A stretch of 64,000 nucleotides of DNA from Bog-473 sp963755375 (GTDB lineage Bacteria; Actinomycetota; Acidimicrobiia; Acidimicrobiales; RAAP-2). The translations under genes and the position numbers were made by a program. The stretch covers positions 434,001-498,000 of the forward strand of contig CAVWKG010000006.1 of assembly GCA_963755375.1 (NCBI GenBank), given 5' to 3'. Positions 16,107 through 25,503 of the stretch are shown here, one piece after another (position 1 is the stretch's first letter; the number at the start of each line of letters is the position of its first letter). The notes under the pieces are model-generated. The model was not told the origin of the DNA. It searched no databases and was given only the letters and a program-made list of their open reading frames with translations.

Positions 16107-16401
16107 CGAGCTGCCGCAGCTCTGGAACGTGCTGCGCGGCGACATGTCACTCGTCGGTCCTCGTCCCGAGCGACCCTTCTTCGTGCAGCAGTTCGAGCAG
16201 GAAGTCCCCCGCTACGCCGACCGCCACCGGGTGCCTGTCGGCCTGACGGGACTGGCTCAGGTCAACGGGCTACGGGGTGACACCTCGATCCAGGATCGGG
16301 CGTGGTTCGACAATCACTACATCGAGAACTGGTCGGTCGGAGGGGATCTGGTCATCCTTGCTCGGACCGCAGGCGCCGTCATCAAGCAGGTCCGGGACTA
16401 A
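16024..16401 (+). CDS. Priming sugar transferase, C-terminal part after frameshift
   Basis: This frame carries the missing end of the preceding gene: RVTKVGALMRKTSLDELPQL, NVLRGDMSLVGPRPERPFFV, and GLTGLAQVNGLRGDTS. These are the most conserved catalytic blocks of bacterial sugar transferases. Homology begins at about 16068, so the upstream GTG at 16024 is only formal and is probably not a true start. The two frames together give a full-length enzyme. The whole Wzx/Wzy pathway downstream is intact, so a sequencing or assembly error is at least as likely as true loss; programmed frameshifting is possible but no slippery heptamer is obvious. Confidence 0.8.
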   Translation: MNLTPSGALTRTHRVTKVGALMRKTSLDELPQLWNVLRGDMSLVGPRPERPFFVQQFEQEVPRYADRHRVPVGLTGLAQVNGLRGDTSIQDRAWFDNHYIENWSVGGDLVILARTAGAVIKQVRD

Positions 16402-16463
16402 GCTCAACGCTTCTTGGGCTCCCGGACACGGGTGTGGGAGTTCCGCACACCCCTTGAGAGACG

Positions 16464-18023
16464 ATGACAAGCACGGTAGCGGACGTTGCCGGCTTACCGG
16501 CGGAGCAGGATCCGGCAACGGTTCTGACAATGGAGGAACAACGCTGGCGGCTGGCCGTCGTCGTGGAGCTCGTTCTCGGCGCCGTCCTCGGGTCGCTGTT
16601 CCTCGGCACCCACGGCCTCTTCCTCGACGAGTCTGTCAGCGCCACCCTGGCCACCGCGCCGTGGCACCGCTTCGTCAATGTCGTCAGCCACCGCGAGGCG
16701 AACATGGCGCTGTACTACCTGCTGCTGCGCGGCTGGGTCGTGCTGGGCCACAGCGAAATTGCCCTTCGGAGCCTTTCCGTCATCCTGGCCGTCGGGGCGT
16801 TGTGGGTGGTCATCATGCTGGCCCGCTCGCTGTTCGGGCGGCGTGTGGCGCTGATCGCAGGATTACTCCTCGCGGTCGACCCCCTGTACGTCCAGTTCGC
16901 GCAGGACGTCCGCGGGTACTCCCTGGCGCTCCTCCTCGTGAGCGCGTCCTGTTTCTTCTTCGTCCGGGGCATCCGCCAGGTGGATCCGCCTCCCCGGCTG
17001 TGCTGGACCGCGTACACGATCGTGACCGCGCTGGCGGCCTACAGCAATTTCTGGGCTGCGCTGGTGCCGGTCGGCCAGGCCCTCTCACTGGCGTTCCTGC
17101 CGCCAGGACGGATCCCCTGGCGCCGGGTGCTGACATCGGCAGTCGCGCTGATCGTGCTCCTGGTCCCGCTGGGCTTGCTCATCGAATCCACCGACAGTGC
17201 CGGAGTGAACTGGGCCGCGGGATCCTCGGCGGGGCGCCTGTTTACGCACATCCGTGCGGCCGTCCCGCACGCGGTGCTCGACCTGTTGGTGCTCGTCGCG
17301 GTCGTCGCTGTCGTCGCGGTCGTCGTGCTCGCGCGCCGCCGGGCTGACGTCGGCAAGGTCTTCGCTCGCCAGTGGCCACTGTTCTTCACGGCGTGTTGGC
17401 TCGTGGTGCCGGTGGCCGCCGTCGTGATGCTCTCACTCGTGGACAGGCCGCTGCTCGTGGTGCGCTACCTGATGGTCAGCCTTCCAGCGGCGATCCTGCT
17501 CGTCGCGGTCGGGGTCGAACGGGTGTCATCCCGCGCCCGTCGCGGTGCGACGGCGCTTGCGGCCGTGCTGCTGGTCGTCCTCGTCGGCGTCTCGGCCCTC
17601 GGCGTCGCCCAGTGGTACTCCCTGGGCGGCCCGCAAGACTTCCGGGCGCCCGTGGCCTACATCGCCGCTCGGGCCCAACCGGGCGATGGGGTGCTCATCT
17701 TCGCTCCGTACGAGCGCATGCCGGTCGAGTGGTACATGGCCGATCGGCCAACCGCGGAAAGAGACGTGCATCCCGTCTACCCGGCGACCGGGTGGGGAGT
17801 GGATCCGTTGGCGTTCGACGGGAGCGTGCCCGTGACCGGGAGTGCGGTCGAGCGGGCCTCTTCGGGCTACCAACGCATCTGGGTCCTCAGCGCAACCGCT
17901 GACCTGTCCCTGTACCCGGCGGAGGCGGCGACGCTCGACGCGGCGCTCCGGCGTGCCGGGTTCACTCCGGCCGGCAGCCGGGTGTTCCGTGGCGTGCAGG
18001 TCACCGAGGAGGTGCGGGAGTGA
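16464..18023 (+). CDS. GT-C membrane glycosyltransferase (ArnT/PMT-like)
   Basis: The 519-residue protein has about ten hydrophobic spans and the GT-C signature Asp-Glu pair in the first outer loop (Asp55-Glu56 in GLFLDESVSA). A typical second motif follows the early spans (DPLYVQFAQDVRGYSL). It should use a polyprenyl-phosphate sugar donor to decorate a lipid-linked or surface glycan on the outer face of the membrane. A soluble C-terminal part contains APYERMPVEWYMADRP. The stop overlaps the next start by 4 bases (GTGA), so translation is coupled. It opens the uninterrupted run of polysaccharide genes. Confidence 0.8.
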   Translation: MTSTVADVAGLPAEQDPATVLTMEEQRWRLAVVVELVLGAVLGSLFLGTHGLFLDESVSATLATAPWHRFVNVVSHREANMALYYLLLRGWVVLGHSEIALRSLSVILAVGALWVVIMLARSLFGRRVALIAGLLLAVDPLYVQFAQDVRGYSLALLLVSASCFFFVRGIRQVDPPPRLCWTAYTIVTALAAYSNFWAALVPVGQALSLAFLPPGRIPWRRVLTSAVALIVLLVPLGLLIESTDSAGVNWAAGSSAGRLFTHIRAAVPHAVLDLLVLVAVVAVVAVVVLARRRADVGKVFARQWPLFFTACWLVVPVAAVVMLSLVDRPLLVVRYLMVSLPAAILLVAVGVERVSSRARRGATALAAVLLVVLVGVSALGVAQWYSLGGPQDFRAPVAYIAARAQPGDGVLIFAPYERMPVEWYMADRPTAERDVHPVYPATGWGVDPLAFDGSVPVTGSAVERASSGYQRIWVLSATADLSLYPAEAATLDAALRRAGFTPAGSRVFRGVQVTEEVRE

Positions 18024-19192
18024 ATCGCCCCCGCCTGGGAAGGAGCGTGGCCGTGGGTGCCCTCGTCGCGGCGGCCTCGGCGGGCCACGTGCTCTATCCG
18101 GCGTGGCTGGCCTGGCGCACCCGCGGCGGCCGCGGCAGGGTCGTCGCAGCGCCCGCTCCGGCGCGACAGGAGCCGCCGCCCGACGTGACCGTTCTAGTGC
18201 CGGCCTACCGGGAGGCCGGTGTGATCGGAGCAAAGGTGGCCGACATCCGGGCCAACGGGTACCCCGGCTCGCTCGAGATCCTTGTCGTCGCGGACGGCGA
18301 TCCCGAGACCGCGACGGCCGCGGAGCGAGCGGGTGCGCGGGCACTCACCGGCCCGGAGCGGCTCGGCAAGTCCCAGGCCCTCAACCGCGGCTTCGCGGAA
18401 GCCACGACGCCGGTGGTCGTGATCAGCGACGCCAACAACCGCATCGCTCCAGGCGCGCTGGCCGCCGCGGTGGAGCACTTCGCCGATCCGGAGGTCGGTG
18501 CAGTGGCCGGCGAGAAGGTCGAGGACGACGGCGGAGGAGGCGAGAGCATCTACTGGAGGTTCGAGTCCTGGCTGAAGCAACGCGAGGACCGCCTCGGTAC
18601 GACGATCGGCCTGGTCGGTGAGCTCGCCGCCATCCGGGCAAAGGCGTGGCGCCCGATCCCGCGTGACGTCGCCACCGACGATTTCTGGACTGCACTCGAC
18701 ATCATCGAGCAGGGCTATCGGATCGCCTACGAGCCCCGTGCCCGCGCGTTCGATCCCGCCGCGGACTCGCTGGCGGACTCGTGGGAGCGCCGGATCCGGA
18801 GCGTATCCGGCGCTCTGCACATCATGGTCCGGCGCCGCCGTCAGCTGCGACCGTCGGCCGGCCTCGTCGCCGCGGAGCTGTGGGGGCATCGGCTGACCCG
18901 CTACACCGTGGGCCCCCTCGCCCACCTGACCCTGCTGGTGATGGCGGCGACGAACGTGCGCTCGAGCCGGCTGGCCCGCGGGTTCCTCCTCGCCAACCTC
19001 TGTGCCTGCGCCGGCCTGGTTGTCACAACACCGGCCGGCGGCCCGGGGGAGGATGCGGAGGTACGGCGCCTGCTGGCGGCGGCGGCGGCCGGGGCGGGGC
19101 AGGTGATGTTCCTGCAGGGAGTCGCGCTCGGCGGCATGGTGCGCTATGCGCGTGGTGACCGGTCGACCATGTGGTCGACTGTGGAGCGATGA
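18020..19192 (+). CDS. Family 2 glycosyltransferase, membrane-bound, processive-type
   Basis: The 390-residue protein has an N-terminal membrane helix, a GT2 domain and two or three C-terminal spans. Visible motifs: VTVLVPAYREAGVI (donor-binding strand), VVADGDPETATAAE, GKSQALNRG, the DxD-like VISDANN, a catalytic-base region DVATDDFW, and ERRIRSVSG in the place of the QxxRW acceptor motif. This resembles hyaluronan- or cellulose-synthase-type enzymes more than small GT2 transferases. It overlaps its neighbours by 4 bases on each side. The sugar and linkage are not predictable. Confidence 0.85.
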   Translation: MNRPRLGRSVAVGALVAAASAGHVLYPAWLAWRTRGGRGRVVAAPAPARQEPPPDVTVLVPAYREAGVIGAKVADIRANGYPGSLEILVVADGDPETATAAERAGARALTGPERLGKSQALNRGFAEATTPVVVISDANNRIAPGALAAAVEHFADPEVGAVAGEKVEDDGGGGESIYWRFESWLKQREDRLGTTIGLVGELAAIRAKAWRPIPRDVATDDFWTALDIIEQGYRIAYEPRARAFDPAADSLADSWERRIRSVSGALHIMVRRRRQLRPSAGLVAAELWGHRLTRYTVGPLAHLTLLVMAATNVRSSRLARGFLLANLCACAGLVVTTPAGGPGEDAEVRRLLAAAAAGAGQVMFLQGVALGGMVRYARGDRSTMWSTVER

Positions 19193-20403
19193 ACGGACGT
19201 GCGGCGCGGCCTGACCCCGAACCGGCGCGCAGGTTGCGCGTCCTCGTCGTCTCGACCTCGCCGCAGATATGGGGAGCGGAGCGGAGTCTGCTCGGCCTCG
19301 CGCCCTTGCTCGCTGAGCGTGGCATTGCTCTGACGCTGGCGTCGCCGCCCGGTTCCCTGGCCGAGGCGTGGTCGGCCTTGGACTTCCCGCATGTCGAGCT
19401 GGCCGCGCCCACTCGCCTCGGGCTGAGGACGGCCAGTGACGGACGCCCCGGAGTACGAGCGCTGGCGAGCGAGGTGGCCACCACGGGCCGGAGCGCCCGG
19501 CGCCTGGCCCAACTGGCTCGCAAGGCCGATGTCGTCCATTCGAACAGCCTGTGGGGTCACCTTGACTGCGCCCTGGCGGGTCGAATGACCCGGCGGCCTG
19601 TCGTGCTGGAGCTCCACGATCTCGTGCGCCCGGGCTTGGGCCGCGTCGTGCTGAGGGCGGCCATGCGACTGGCGTCGAGCACCGTGGCCATCAGCCGCGC
19701 CGTCGCCGACACCGTGGGCGCGGACCGGCGCGGCCTTTACATCATCCCCCAGGCCGTGGACCCCGAACGGTTTCATCCGGGGCCGCCGGATGCTGCGTGG
19801 AGGTCCAGGTTGAGCAGCCGGCCCGACGCGCCCATCGTGGGCATCGTCGGCCGGGTCGATCCGGAGAAGGGCATCCGGACGGTGGTGCGGGCCATGACGA
19901 TGCTCGAGGGCGCGGCAGGCCGGAGTCACCTCGCCGTGGTGGGCGCCCCCGCGCTGGACGACGGCAGCTACGAGACCGAGCTCCGGGCGGAGGCGTCATC
20001 GCTCCTCGGAGACCGGTCGCGCTTCGTGGGCCCGGTCGACGAGGTCCCCGCCGTGTTGCGCGCGCTCGACGTGCTGGTCAACGCGTCGGCGTCGGAGCCG
20101 TTCGGATTGAGCGTCCTCGAGGCGCAGGCCTGTGGCGTCCCGGTGATCGGGACCGATGCCGGCGGCATTCCCGAGTTCGTCACAGACGGCAAGACGGGTT
20201 TGCTCGTGGCGCCCGGCCGGCCAGAGGCCCTGGCGGCCGGCCTGAGCCTGATTCTCGGCGCGCCGGAGTTGCGCCACGACCTCGCCGCGGCGGCGCGTGA
20301 CGGCGTCGTGGCCCGTCATACCCTCGCTGTCCGGGCCGGGTCTCTGGCCGACGTCTATCGCGGGTTGGCCCGTGTGGGAGCAGGGAGGGGAGCGGGCCGG
20401 TGA
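19189..20403 (+). CDS. GT4-family glycosyltransferase
   Basis: The start at 19189 makes an ATGA overlap with the upstream stop, preferred over an upstream in-frame GTG. The 404-residue GT-B enzyme has an N-terminal LRVLVVSTSPQIWGAERSL strand, IVGRVDPEKGIRTVVRAM at the linker, and the retaining-GT4 nucleotide-sugar motif SEPFGLSVLEAQACGVPVI (the E-x7-E pair), then GTDAGGIPEFV. It is cytoplasmic with no membrane span. It should add one residue to the growing lipid-linked repeat unit. Confidence 0.88.
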   Translation: MNGRAARPDPEPARRLRVLVVSTSPQIWGAERSLLGLAPLLAERGIALTLASPPGSLAEAWSALDFPHVELAAPTRLGLRTASDGRPGVRALASEVATTGRSARRLAQLARKADVVHSNSLWGHLDCALAGRMTRRPVVLELHDLVRPGLGRVVLRAAMRLASSTVAISRAVADTVGADRRGLYIIPQAVDPERFHPGPPDAAWRSRLSSRPDAPIVGIVGRVDPEKGIRTVVRAMTMLEGAAGRSHLAVVGAPALDDGSYETELRAEASSLLGDRSRFVGPVDEVPAVLRALDVLVNASASEPFGLSVLEAQACGVPVIGTDAGGIPEFVTDGKTGLLVAPGRPEALAAGLSLILGAPELRHDLAAAARDGVVARHTLAVRAGSLADVYRGLARVGAGRGAGR

Positions 20404-21542
20404 GGACGCTCATGGTGACCAAGTTCTTGCCGTTGCCCGACAACAACGGGGGGCGCCAGCGCTCGCTGGCCATCGCGCGGCGGCTGGCCGAGCTCGGCGA
20501 TCTGGTGCTGTGTGCCTACGACGACGGCAACGCGGACAGGTCCGGTCTCCGCGACCTGGGGATCGACGTCCGGGCCGTCCCCTGGCAGCTGACCCCTGGG
20601 GGCGTCGCCCGAGGCGTCGTTGCAACGCGTAGTGTCTCGGCGGGGCGGTTCTGGAGCGCCGCGATGGTCAAGACCGTCCGCAGTGCTGCCGACGAGAAGG
20701 TTGTCGACCTGTTGCAGGTCGAATATCAGCAGATGGTGCCATGCGTGCTCGACCTCCCGGCGAAAATGTCGATCCTTGACCTCCACAACGTCGAGTCGGC
20801 CCTGGTGGACAGCTATGCGCGCGCGCGCCGAGGCCCCTCTGCCCTGCCCTTCCGCGCCGAGGCGGTTGCCCTCAGGCGGATGGAACGCCGCACGGTCGGA
20901 GCGTTCGACCACCTTGTCGTGGTCAGCGAGCAGGAGCGGGTCAGACTGACCGCTGGTGCCCGTTCGGTCCTCGTCTGCCCGAACGGCCGGGAGCCATCGG
21001 AGGTCCTCCCGGACGCACCAGACCCCACCGTGGCCTTCGTGGCCACCATGGGATGGGCTCCCAACGTCGACGCCGCGCTGTGGCTGGGGCGCGAGATCTG
21101 GCCCCTCGTGCAGGCGCGGGTACCCCAGGCCCGGCTCCTGCTCGTGGGCCGGGAGCCGGCCCCGGCGGTGCGCGCCCTGGCCGACGAGCACGTGGAGGTG
21201 ACGGGGACCGTGGCCGACGTGAACCCGTACCTGGCACGGTCCCGGGTCGTGGTGGCGCCTCTGCGGGCGGGCGGCGGGACCCGGCTCAAGATCATGGAGG
21301 CGCTCGACGTCGGCCGGCCCGTCGTGGCCACCTCCCTGGGGTGTGAGGGGATGGAGGACCTCGTGGGCCGGGGAGTGGTCGTGGCAGATACGGCTACGGA
21401 GCTGGCGGACGCCATCGCCGACCTCCTCCTCGACCCCGCGCGTGCCGCGAAGCTAGGGCGCGCCGGGCACGAAGCGGTGGCGGCGGGGCACACCTGGGAC
21501 GCCGCGCTGGCCCCGCTCATGGAGGCGGTGGGGCCGCGATGA
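20400..21542 (+). CDS. GT4-family glycosyltransferase
   Basis: A GTG start overlaps the preceding stop by 4 bases. The 380-residue GT-B enzyme opens with LMVTKFLPLPDNNGGRQRS, typical of a GT4 acceptor domain, and contains FVATMGWAPNVDAALWLGRE, ARLLLVGREPAP and the donor-site region LRAGGGTRLKIMEALDVGRP. The Gly-Thr-Arg-Leu-Lys motif marks the subgroup of GT4/GT1-like enzymes seen in many polysaccharide loci. No membrane span. Specificity is unknown. Confidence 0.86.
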   Translation: MRTLMVTKFLPLPDNNGGRQRSLAIARRLAELGDLVLCAYDDGNADRSGLRDLGIDVRAVPWQLTPGGVARGVVATRSVSAGRFWSAAMVKTVRSAADEKVVDLLQVEYQQMVPCVLDLPAKMSILDLHNVESALVDSYARARRGPSALPFRAEAVALRRMERRTVGAFDHLVVVSEQERVRLTAGARSVLVCPNGREPSEVLPDAPDPTVAFVATMGWAPNVDAALWLGREIWPLVQARVPQARLLLVGREPAPAVRALADEHVEVTGTVADVNPYLARSRVVVAPLRAGGGTRLKIMEALDVGRPVVATSLGCEGMEDLVGRGVVVADTATELADAIADLLLDPARAAKLGRAGHEAVAAGHTWDAALAPLMEAVGPR

Positions 21543-22993
21543 AGGTTCTCGAGATGCTCGCCGCGTTGGTCATCCTCGGCGGAGTGACGGTAGGCGTGGT
21601 CAAGCTCTTCATCCGGTGGGAGCGCGAGGGCAAGGAGCACCTGGTGCCGCTCGTGCTCCTCGGGCTACTGGTCATTGAGGCCACGCTCTACGCCGACCAG
21701 AACACCCTGCCCCGCAGCATCTTCCACCCCGGTTCTGGTTCGACGCAGCTTCGACTGCCCGAGGTCTACATCACGCTCGCGCTCGTCGCGCGCCTCATCG
21801 CGCGGGGGAAGCCCACCCGGATCGGCCTTCCCGCCGGACTCTGGTTGGCCTTCGCCGCCTGGATGGCGGTCGGTGCCGTGGAGGGGCATCTCTACCACAA
21901 CGCGTTGTCCCAGGACCTCTACGAGGCCAAGGACATCCTCTATATCGTCGGGGCGTACACGCTGGCGGCGGGGGTGCCGGTCCGCAAGTACCTCGACAGC
22001 GGCGACCTGTTCAAGCTGGGCTGGCTGACTGTTGCGTGTGTGTCACTCGTGGATCTGATGACGATCGCGCACGTCGACTTCAACACCAACCTGCCGTTGC
22101 TCCCGTTGCAGAATTTTGGGTCGGTCGGCTCAGAGACGGCTGCCCTCTCCCTCGGCATCGTGGTCATGTGCTTCCTGCCGAGATTGGCGTCCGGGCCGAT
22201 CCGTCTCCGCAATGTCCTCGCATTGGTCCCGGTGCTGACCGCCGTGGTACTGGCCAATCAGCGCGCCGTGCTGGTGAACCTCGCCGTCGCGGTGTCGGTA
22301 CTGCTCATCGTCCTTGCCGTGGCACATCGGCACGGCATCGCCCGGCTGTTTCACGTCAGGCTGGGTGAGCTGGTGCTGACGCTCCTCGCTGTGGCTGGAG
22401 TGACCCTCCTCGTTGTGGTGGTACCGGCCGCCGTCGACCAGCAGCCGGTGCACGTTCCCTTCGCGTCGACCTTCCAGAGCCTCTTCCACAGCGAGGGCAA
22501 GGCGGAATCGGCCCAGGATCGTCTGAACCTGGCGGCGGAAGCGGAAAACTTGATCCCCCAGCACCTGCTCATCGGGTGGGGCCTGGGCGTGAAATTCCCG
22601 TACTACGAAGCCGGGTTCCGCGAGGTGCAGACCACGGCCTACGCACACGACATCGCGCTCGACCTCTGGCTCCGGCTCGGCCTCATCGGCCTCGTGCTCT
22701 TCGTCGTGGCGTTCGCCGAGTCAATCGCCGGCGGCCTCCGGGCGTGGCGCCGACATCCCGACCCAAGGGTGGCGGCTCTCGCCCTGGCTCTCGTGGCCGT
22801 GCTCGCCGGGCTGCTCGCCACAGCGTTCCTTGAGCCGTTCCTGGACGAGTATAGGCTTGCCACCCTGTTCGGTGTAAGCCTTGGCATCCTGCGGGGCACC
22901 GTCACGTCCATGAGCCGACAGCGCCGACAGCCAACCCGGGGTATGGAGGCGGGCCGCCCAATGAGCGCAGTGAAGGAGACGTCGTGGACCTGA
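21539..22993 (+). CDS. O-antigen-ligase/Wzy-type polysaccharide polymerase
   Basis: The 484-residue protein has roughly twelve hydrophobic segments and a long extracytoplasmic loop (about residues 300-370). The loop contains the family motifs: DRLNLAAEAENLIPQ, GWGLGVKFPYYEAG and TTAYAHDIALDLW, where the conserved His-Asp follows a GxG pair as in O-antigen polymerases and ligases. It should polymerise lipid-linked repeat units on the outer face of the membrane. ATGA overlap upstream; 10-base overlap with the next gene. Confidence 0.82.
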   Translation: MKVLEMLAALVILGGVTVGVVKLFIRWEREGKEHLVPLVLLGLLVIEATLYADQNTLPRSIFHPGSGSTQLRLPEVYITLALVARLIARGKPTRIGLPAGLWLAFAAWMAVGAVEGHLYHNALSQDLYEAKDILYIVGAYTLAAGVPVRKYLDSGDLFKLGWLTVACVSLVDLMTIAHVDFNTNLPLLPLQNFGSVGSETAALSLGIVVMCFLPRLASGPIRLRNVLALVPVLTAVVLANQRAVLVNLAVAVSVLLIVLAVAHRHGIARLFHVRLGELVLTLLAVAGVTLLVVVVPAAVDQQPVHVPFASTFQSLFHSEGKAESAQDRLNLAAEAENLIPQHLLIGWGLGVKFPYYEAGFREVQTTAYAHDIALDLWLRLGLIGLVLFVVAFAESIAGGLRAWRRHPDPRVAALALALVAVLAGLLATAFLEPFLDEYRLATLFGVSLGILRGTVTSMSRQRRQPTRGMEAGRPMSAVKETSWT

Positions 22994-24126
22994 CCGTCGG
23001 CGTCCACTCCATGGCGCCCGCCGGTGGGACGGAGCTGAACGTCTTTCAGGTGACGCGCGGACTGGCCCAACGGGGGCACGTCATCGATCTGGTCTCCCCG
23101 CGCGACGGTTCGCTGGCGCCGGAGTACCGGAATTTCTGCCGGAGCGTGAGCCGTCGTCCGATCTACGACTTTGCTCGAGCCAGTGCGCCGCGTGACCTGA
23201 TGCGCATGGCGCCGGCGGTGCTGTCGGCCATGAGGAAGAAACCCGACGTCATCTACCCGAATCGCTTCGCGGAGATCGTGTGGGCAGCGGCGGCGGGGCG
23301 GCTGTCTGGCGCGCCGGTGGTCTGTCATCTCCACGAGATCCGCCATGCCCGACCGGGTTCGTTCCCCAACGAACACGTGCGGAGGTTCATTGCCGTCTCC
23401 GACTTTCTCCGGCGACAGTGGGAGGAGGTGGGGCTCAATCCGGATCTGATCGATGTTGTCCACAACGGGGTGTCGAGCGACGACTACCCAGTCGGTGGAG
23501 AGGCTGAGCGGGCGGATGCGCGCGCACGTCTCGGGCTTCCCCAAGAAGGTTTCATCGCCTTGTACTACGGACGGCTCGATCCGGAGAAGGGCATCGATGT
23601 CCTCCTGGACGCCTGGCGGCGACTGGGTATCGGCGACGGAGAGGGAACGCTCTTGATCGTGGGCTCGCCGAGCGCGCACCTCGAGAATGGCGCTCAGGTG
23701 CAAGACGCGCTCCGCGAGAACGCACCGCCGGGGTGCGTCTGGCGGCCGGCACAGGCAGATGTGGTGGTTCTGTTGCACGCCGCGGACGTCGTCGTCGTCC
23801 CGTCCCTGTGGGACGAGCCCTGTGCCCGGGTGATCTTCGAGACCCTGTCGACTGGGCGCCCCGTACTCGTCACCCGGACGGGTGGCAGCCCCGAGATGCT
23901 CACCGGAGAGTTCGAGCGGTTCCTCGTGGAGCCGGGCGACGCCGCGGCGTTGTCATCCGCTCTGGAAGGCCTCGTCGGTTGGCAGACGCGTGAGCCGACG
24001 TTGGCCGGCCGCTGTAGTACCCATGTGCGGGATCACTTCTCGCTCGACCTGCTCGTGGATGGTGTGGAACGGTCGCTCACTGCGGCCGCCGGAGAGATTC
24101 GAGGAAAGGGCGCGGCGTGGACCTGA
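22984..24126 (+). CDS. GT4-family glycosyltransferase
   Basis: The 380-residue GT-B enzyme starts at a GTG inside the upstream gene (junction GTGGACCTGA, 10-base overlap). Motifs: VGVHSMAPAGGTELNVFQ (acceptor-side Gly-rich loop), LYYGRLDPEKGIDVLLDAW at the linker, and WDEPCARVIFETLSTGRPVL with the E-x7-E arrangement, then RTGGSPEML. It is soluble. It is the third GT4 of the locus, implying a repeat unit of at least four or five sugars once the GT2 and priming enzyme are counted. Confidence 0.87.
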   Translation: MDLTVGVHSMAPAGGTELNVFQVTRGLAQRGHVIDLVSPRDGSLAPEYRNFCRSVSRRPIYDFARASAPRDLMRMAPAVLSAMRKKPDVIYPNRFAEIVWAAAAGRLSGAPVVCHLHEIRHARPGSFPNEHVRRFIAVSDFLRRQWEEVGLNPDLIDVVHNGVSSDDYPVGGEAERADARARLGLPQEGFIALYYGRLDPEKGIDVLLDAWRRLGIGDGEGTLLIVGSPSAHLENGAQVQDALRENAPPGCVWRPAQADVVVLLHAADVVVVPSLWDEPCARVIFETLSTGRPVLVTRTGGSPEMLTGEFERFLVEPGDAAALSSALEGLVGWQTREPTLAGRCSTHVRDHFSLDLLVDGVERSLTAAAGEIRGKGAAWT

Positions 24127-25499
24127 GGCAGATCGTGCGGAACGTCCGGACAAACTGGATTGTGGCGGTCGTCACCTTCCTCGTGTGTGTGGGGATCGGG
24201 TTCGCCTACGCCGAGCTGCCGGCCAAGCAGTACGAGGCCAGTGTGACGCTGTTGGCGCAGCCACCCTCGACCACCACCGACGCGGGGGCCGACGTCGGGG
24301 CCATTCAGATCGAGATTCCGCAGATCGTCGTCGAAGCGGAAAACGGCGTCATCGAAGAGGAGGCGAGGGCGCTTGTGCCGGCCCGCTTCCGCTCGGTTCC
24401 GGTCACGATCTCGGCAACCGGGGATCCCGCTTCGAACTCAGTCAGCATCAACGCCAAGAGCACGGACCCGGCCGTCGCCCAGGCGTACGCCAACGCAACG
24501 GCAGCCCGCGTCCTGAAGGTGACGAATCTCGATGCCGCATCCCTCCTCGTTCTCTCGCAACTCGGCACCGCAGAGCTCCCGACCACTCCCACGAACTCCG
24601 CCACGACGGTGGCGGCGGCCTCCGTCGCCTTCGGTCTCATCGCGGCGATCTTCGCCGCCCTTGCAGCCGCGGCCGTCCGGCGGTTCGTCGCCGCCGAAGA
24701 GGTCTGGGACCGGCTCGGACTACCGGTCCTGGGGGAGGTGCCGACTCTGGCCAGCGCCGATTCGAACCCGGCCGAGATGTTCAGATCGACCGGTGATGAA
24801 CGTGGTCTCGAGGCGTTCCAGCAACTCCGCAGCTTTCTCCACATCATGTTCCAGGACACGCATCCTGTCATCGCCTTCACCTCCTGCGAACCGAGGGAGG
24901 GCAAGTCTTCCATCGCTTCCCACACCGCATGGGTGCTCGCAACGCCGGGACAATTCGTGGTTGCGGTCGATGGTGATCTGCGCCAACCGAGGCTGCACCA
25001 GATCTTCGGGGTCAAGCTGTCGCCCGGGGTGAGCGATATCCCGTCCGCCAACGGCCCGACCGAGCTCCTGGCGTCGACGGAGAATCGCTACCTTGAGGTC
25101 ATTCCGGCCGGTGTCCCCACAAGGCATCCCGCCGACATCGCGGCGGCGGACGTACCGCGGCTTCTGCGCGCGCTGCGCGAGTCGGACCGGACTGTCGTGC
25201 TCGATTGCCCTCCCATCACGGGCATTGCCGAGACCACGATCCTCGTTGCGAAAGCCGACGCAGTGGTGTTGGTCGTCGACGCCCGAAAGTTCAACTTCGA
25301 GCACCTCGAGCAGGGCCTGGCGCAACTGCGCGCCTCGGGCGCGAACGTGGTGGGCCTCGTGCTGAATCGTGTACGGCGGCGGAAGACACCGGCGGCGTAC
25401 CAGTACGGCCAGCCCGCCCCGGTCGAAACGGACCAGAACCCCGTGGTCAAGCTTCGCAGCGCCATGGTTCGGCTCCGCGGTCTCCCCCGATCGAGCTAG
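24117..25499 (+). CDS. Wzz-like chain-length regulator fused to BY-kinase-type ATPase
   Basis: One 460-residue chain carries a Wzz-type N-terminus with two membrane spans (about residues 13-32 and 165-187) and a cytoplasmic ATPase of the CpsD/BY-kinase type. The ATPase has a Walker A variant CEPREGKSS near residue 258, Walker A' VVAVDGDLRQPRLH, and Walker B TVVLDCPPI. The tail has only YQYG, not the multi-tyrosine cluster of classical BY-kinases. It should set polymer length together with Wzy. The GTG start lies in the same GTGGACCTGA junction as the preceding gene boundary. The Arg in place of Gly in the usual PGEGK is unusual but the essential Lys is present. Confidence 0.85.
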   Translation: MDLRQIVRNVRTNWIVAVVTFLVCVGIGFAYAELPAKQYEASVTLLAQPPSTTTDAGADVGAIQIEIPQIVVEAENGVIEEEARALVPARFRSVPVTISATGDPASNSVSINAKSTDPAVAQAYANATAARVLKVTNLDAASLLVLSQLGTAELPTTPTNSATTVAAASVAFGLIAAIFAALAAAAVRRFVAAEEVWDRLGLPVLGEVPTLASADSNPAEMFRSTGDERGLEAFQQLRSFLHIMFQDTHPVIAFTSCEPREGKSSIASHTAWVLATPGQFVVAVDGDLRQPRLHQIFGVKLSPGVSDIPSANGPTELLASTENRYLEVIPAGVPTRHPADIAAADVPRLLRALRESDRTVVLDCPPITGIAETTILVAKADAVVLVVDARKFNFEHLEQGLAQLRASGANVVGLVLNRVRRRKTPAAYQYGQPAPVETDQNPVVKLRSAMVRLRGLPRSS

Positions 25500-25503
25500 T
25501 CAC

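Noticed and set aside
16430..16452. GGGTGTG/CACACCC hairpin between the sugar transferase and the next gene as a terminator
   Set aside because: No T-run follows, and the operon-like gene order continues directly downstream, so termination is not supported.
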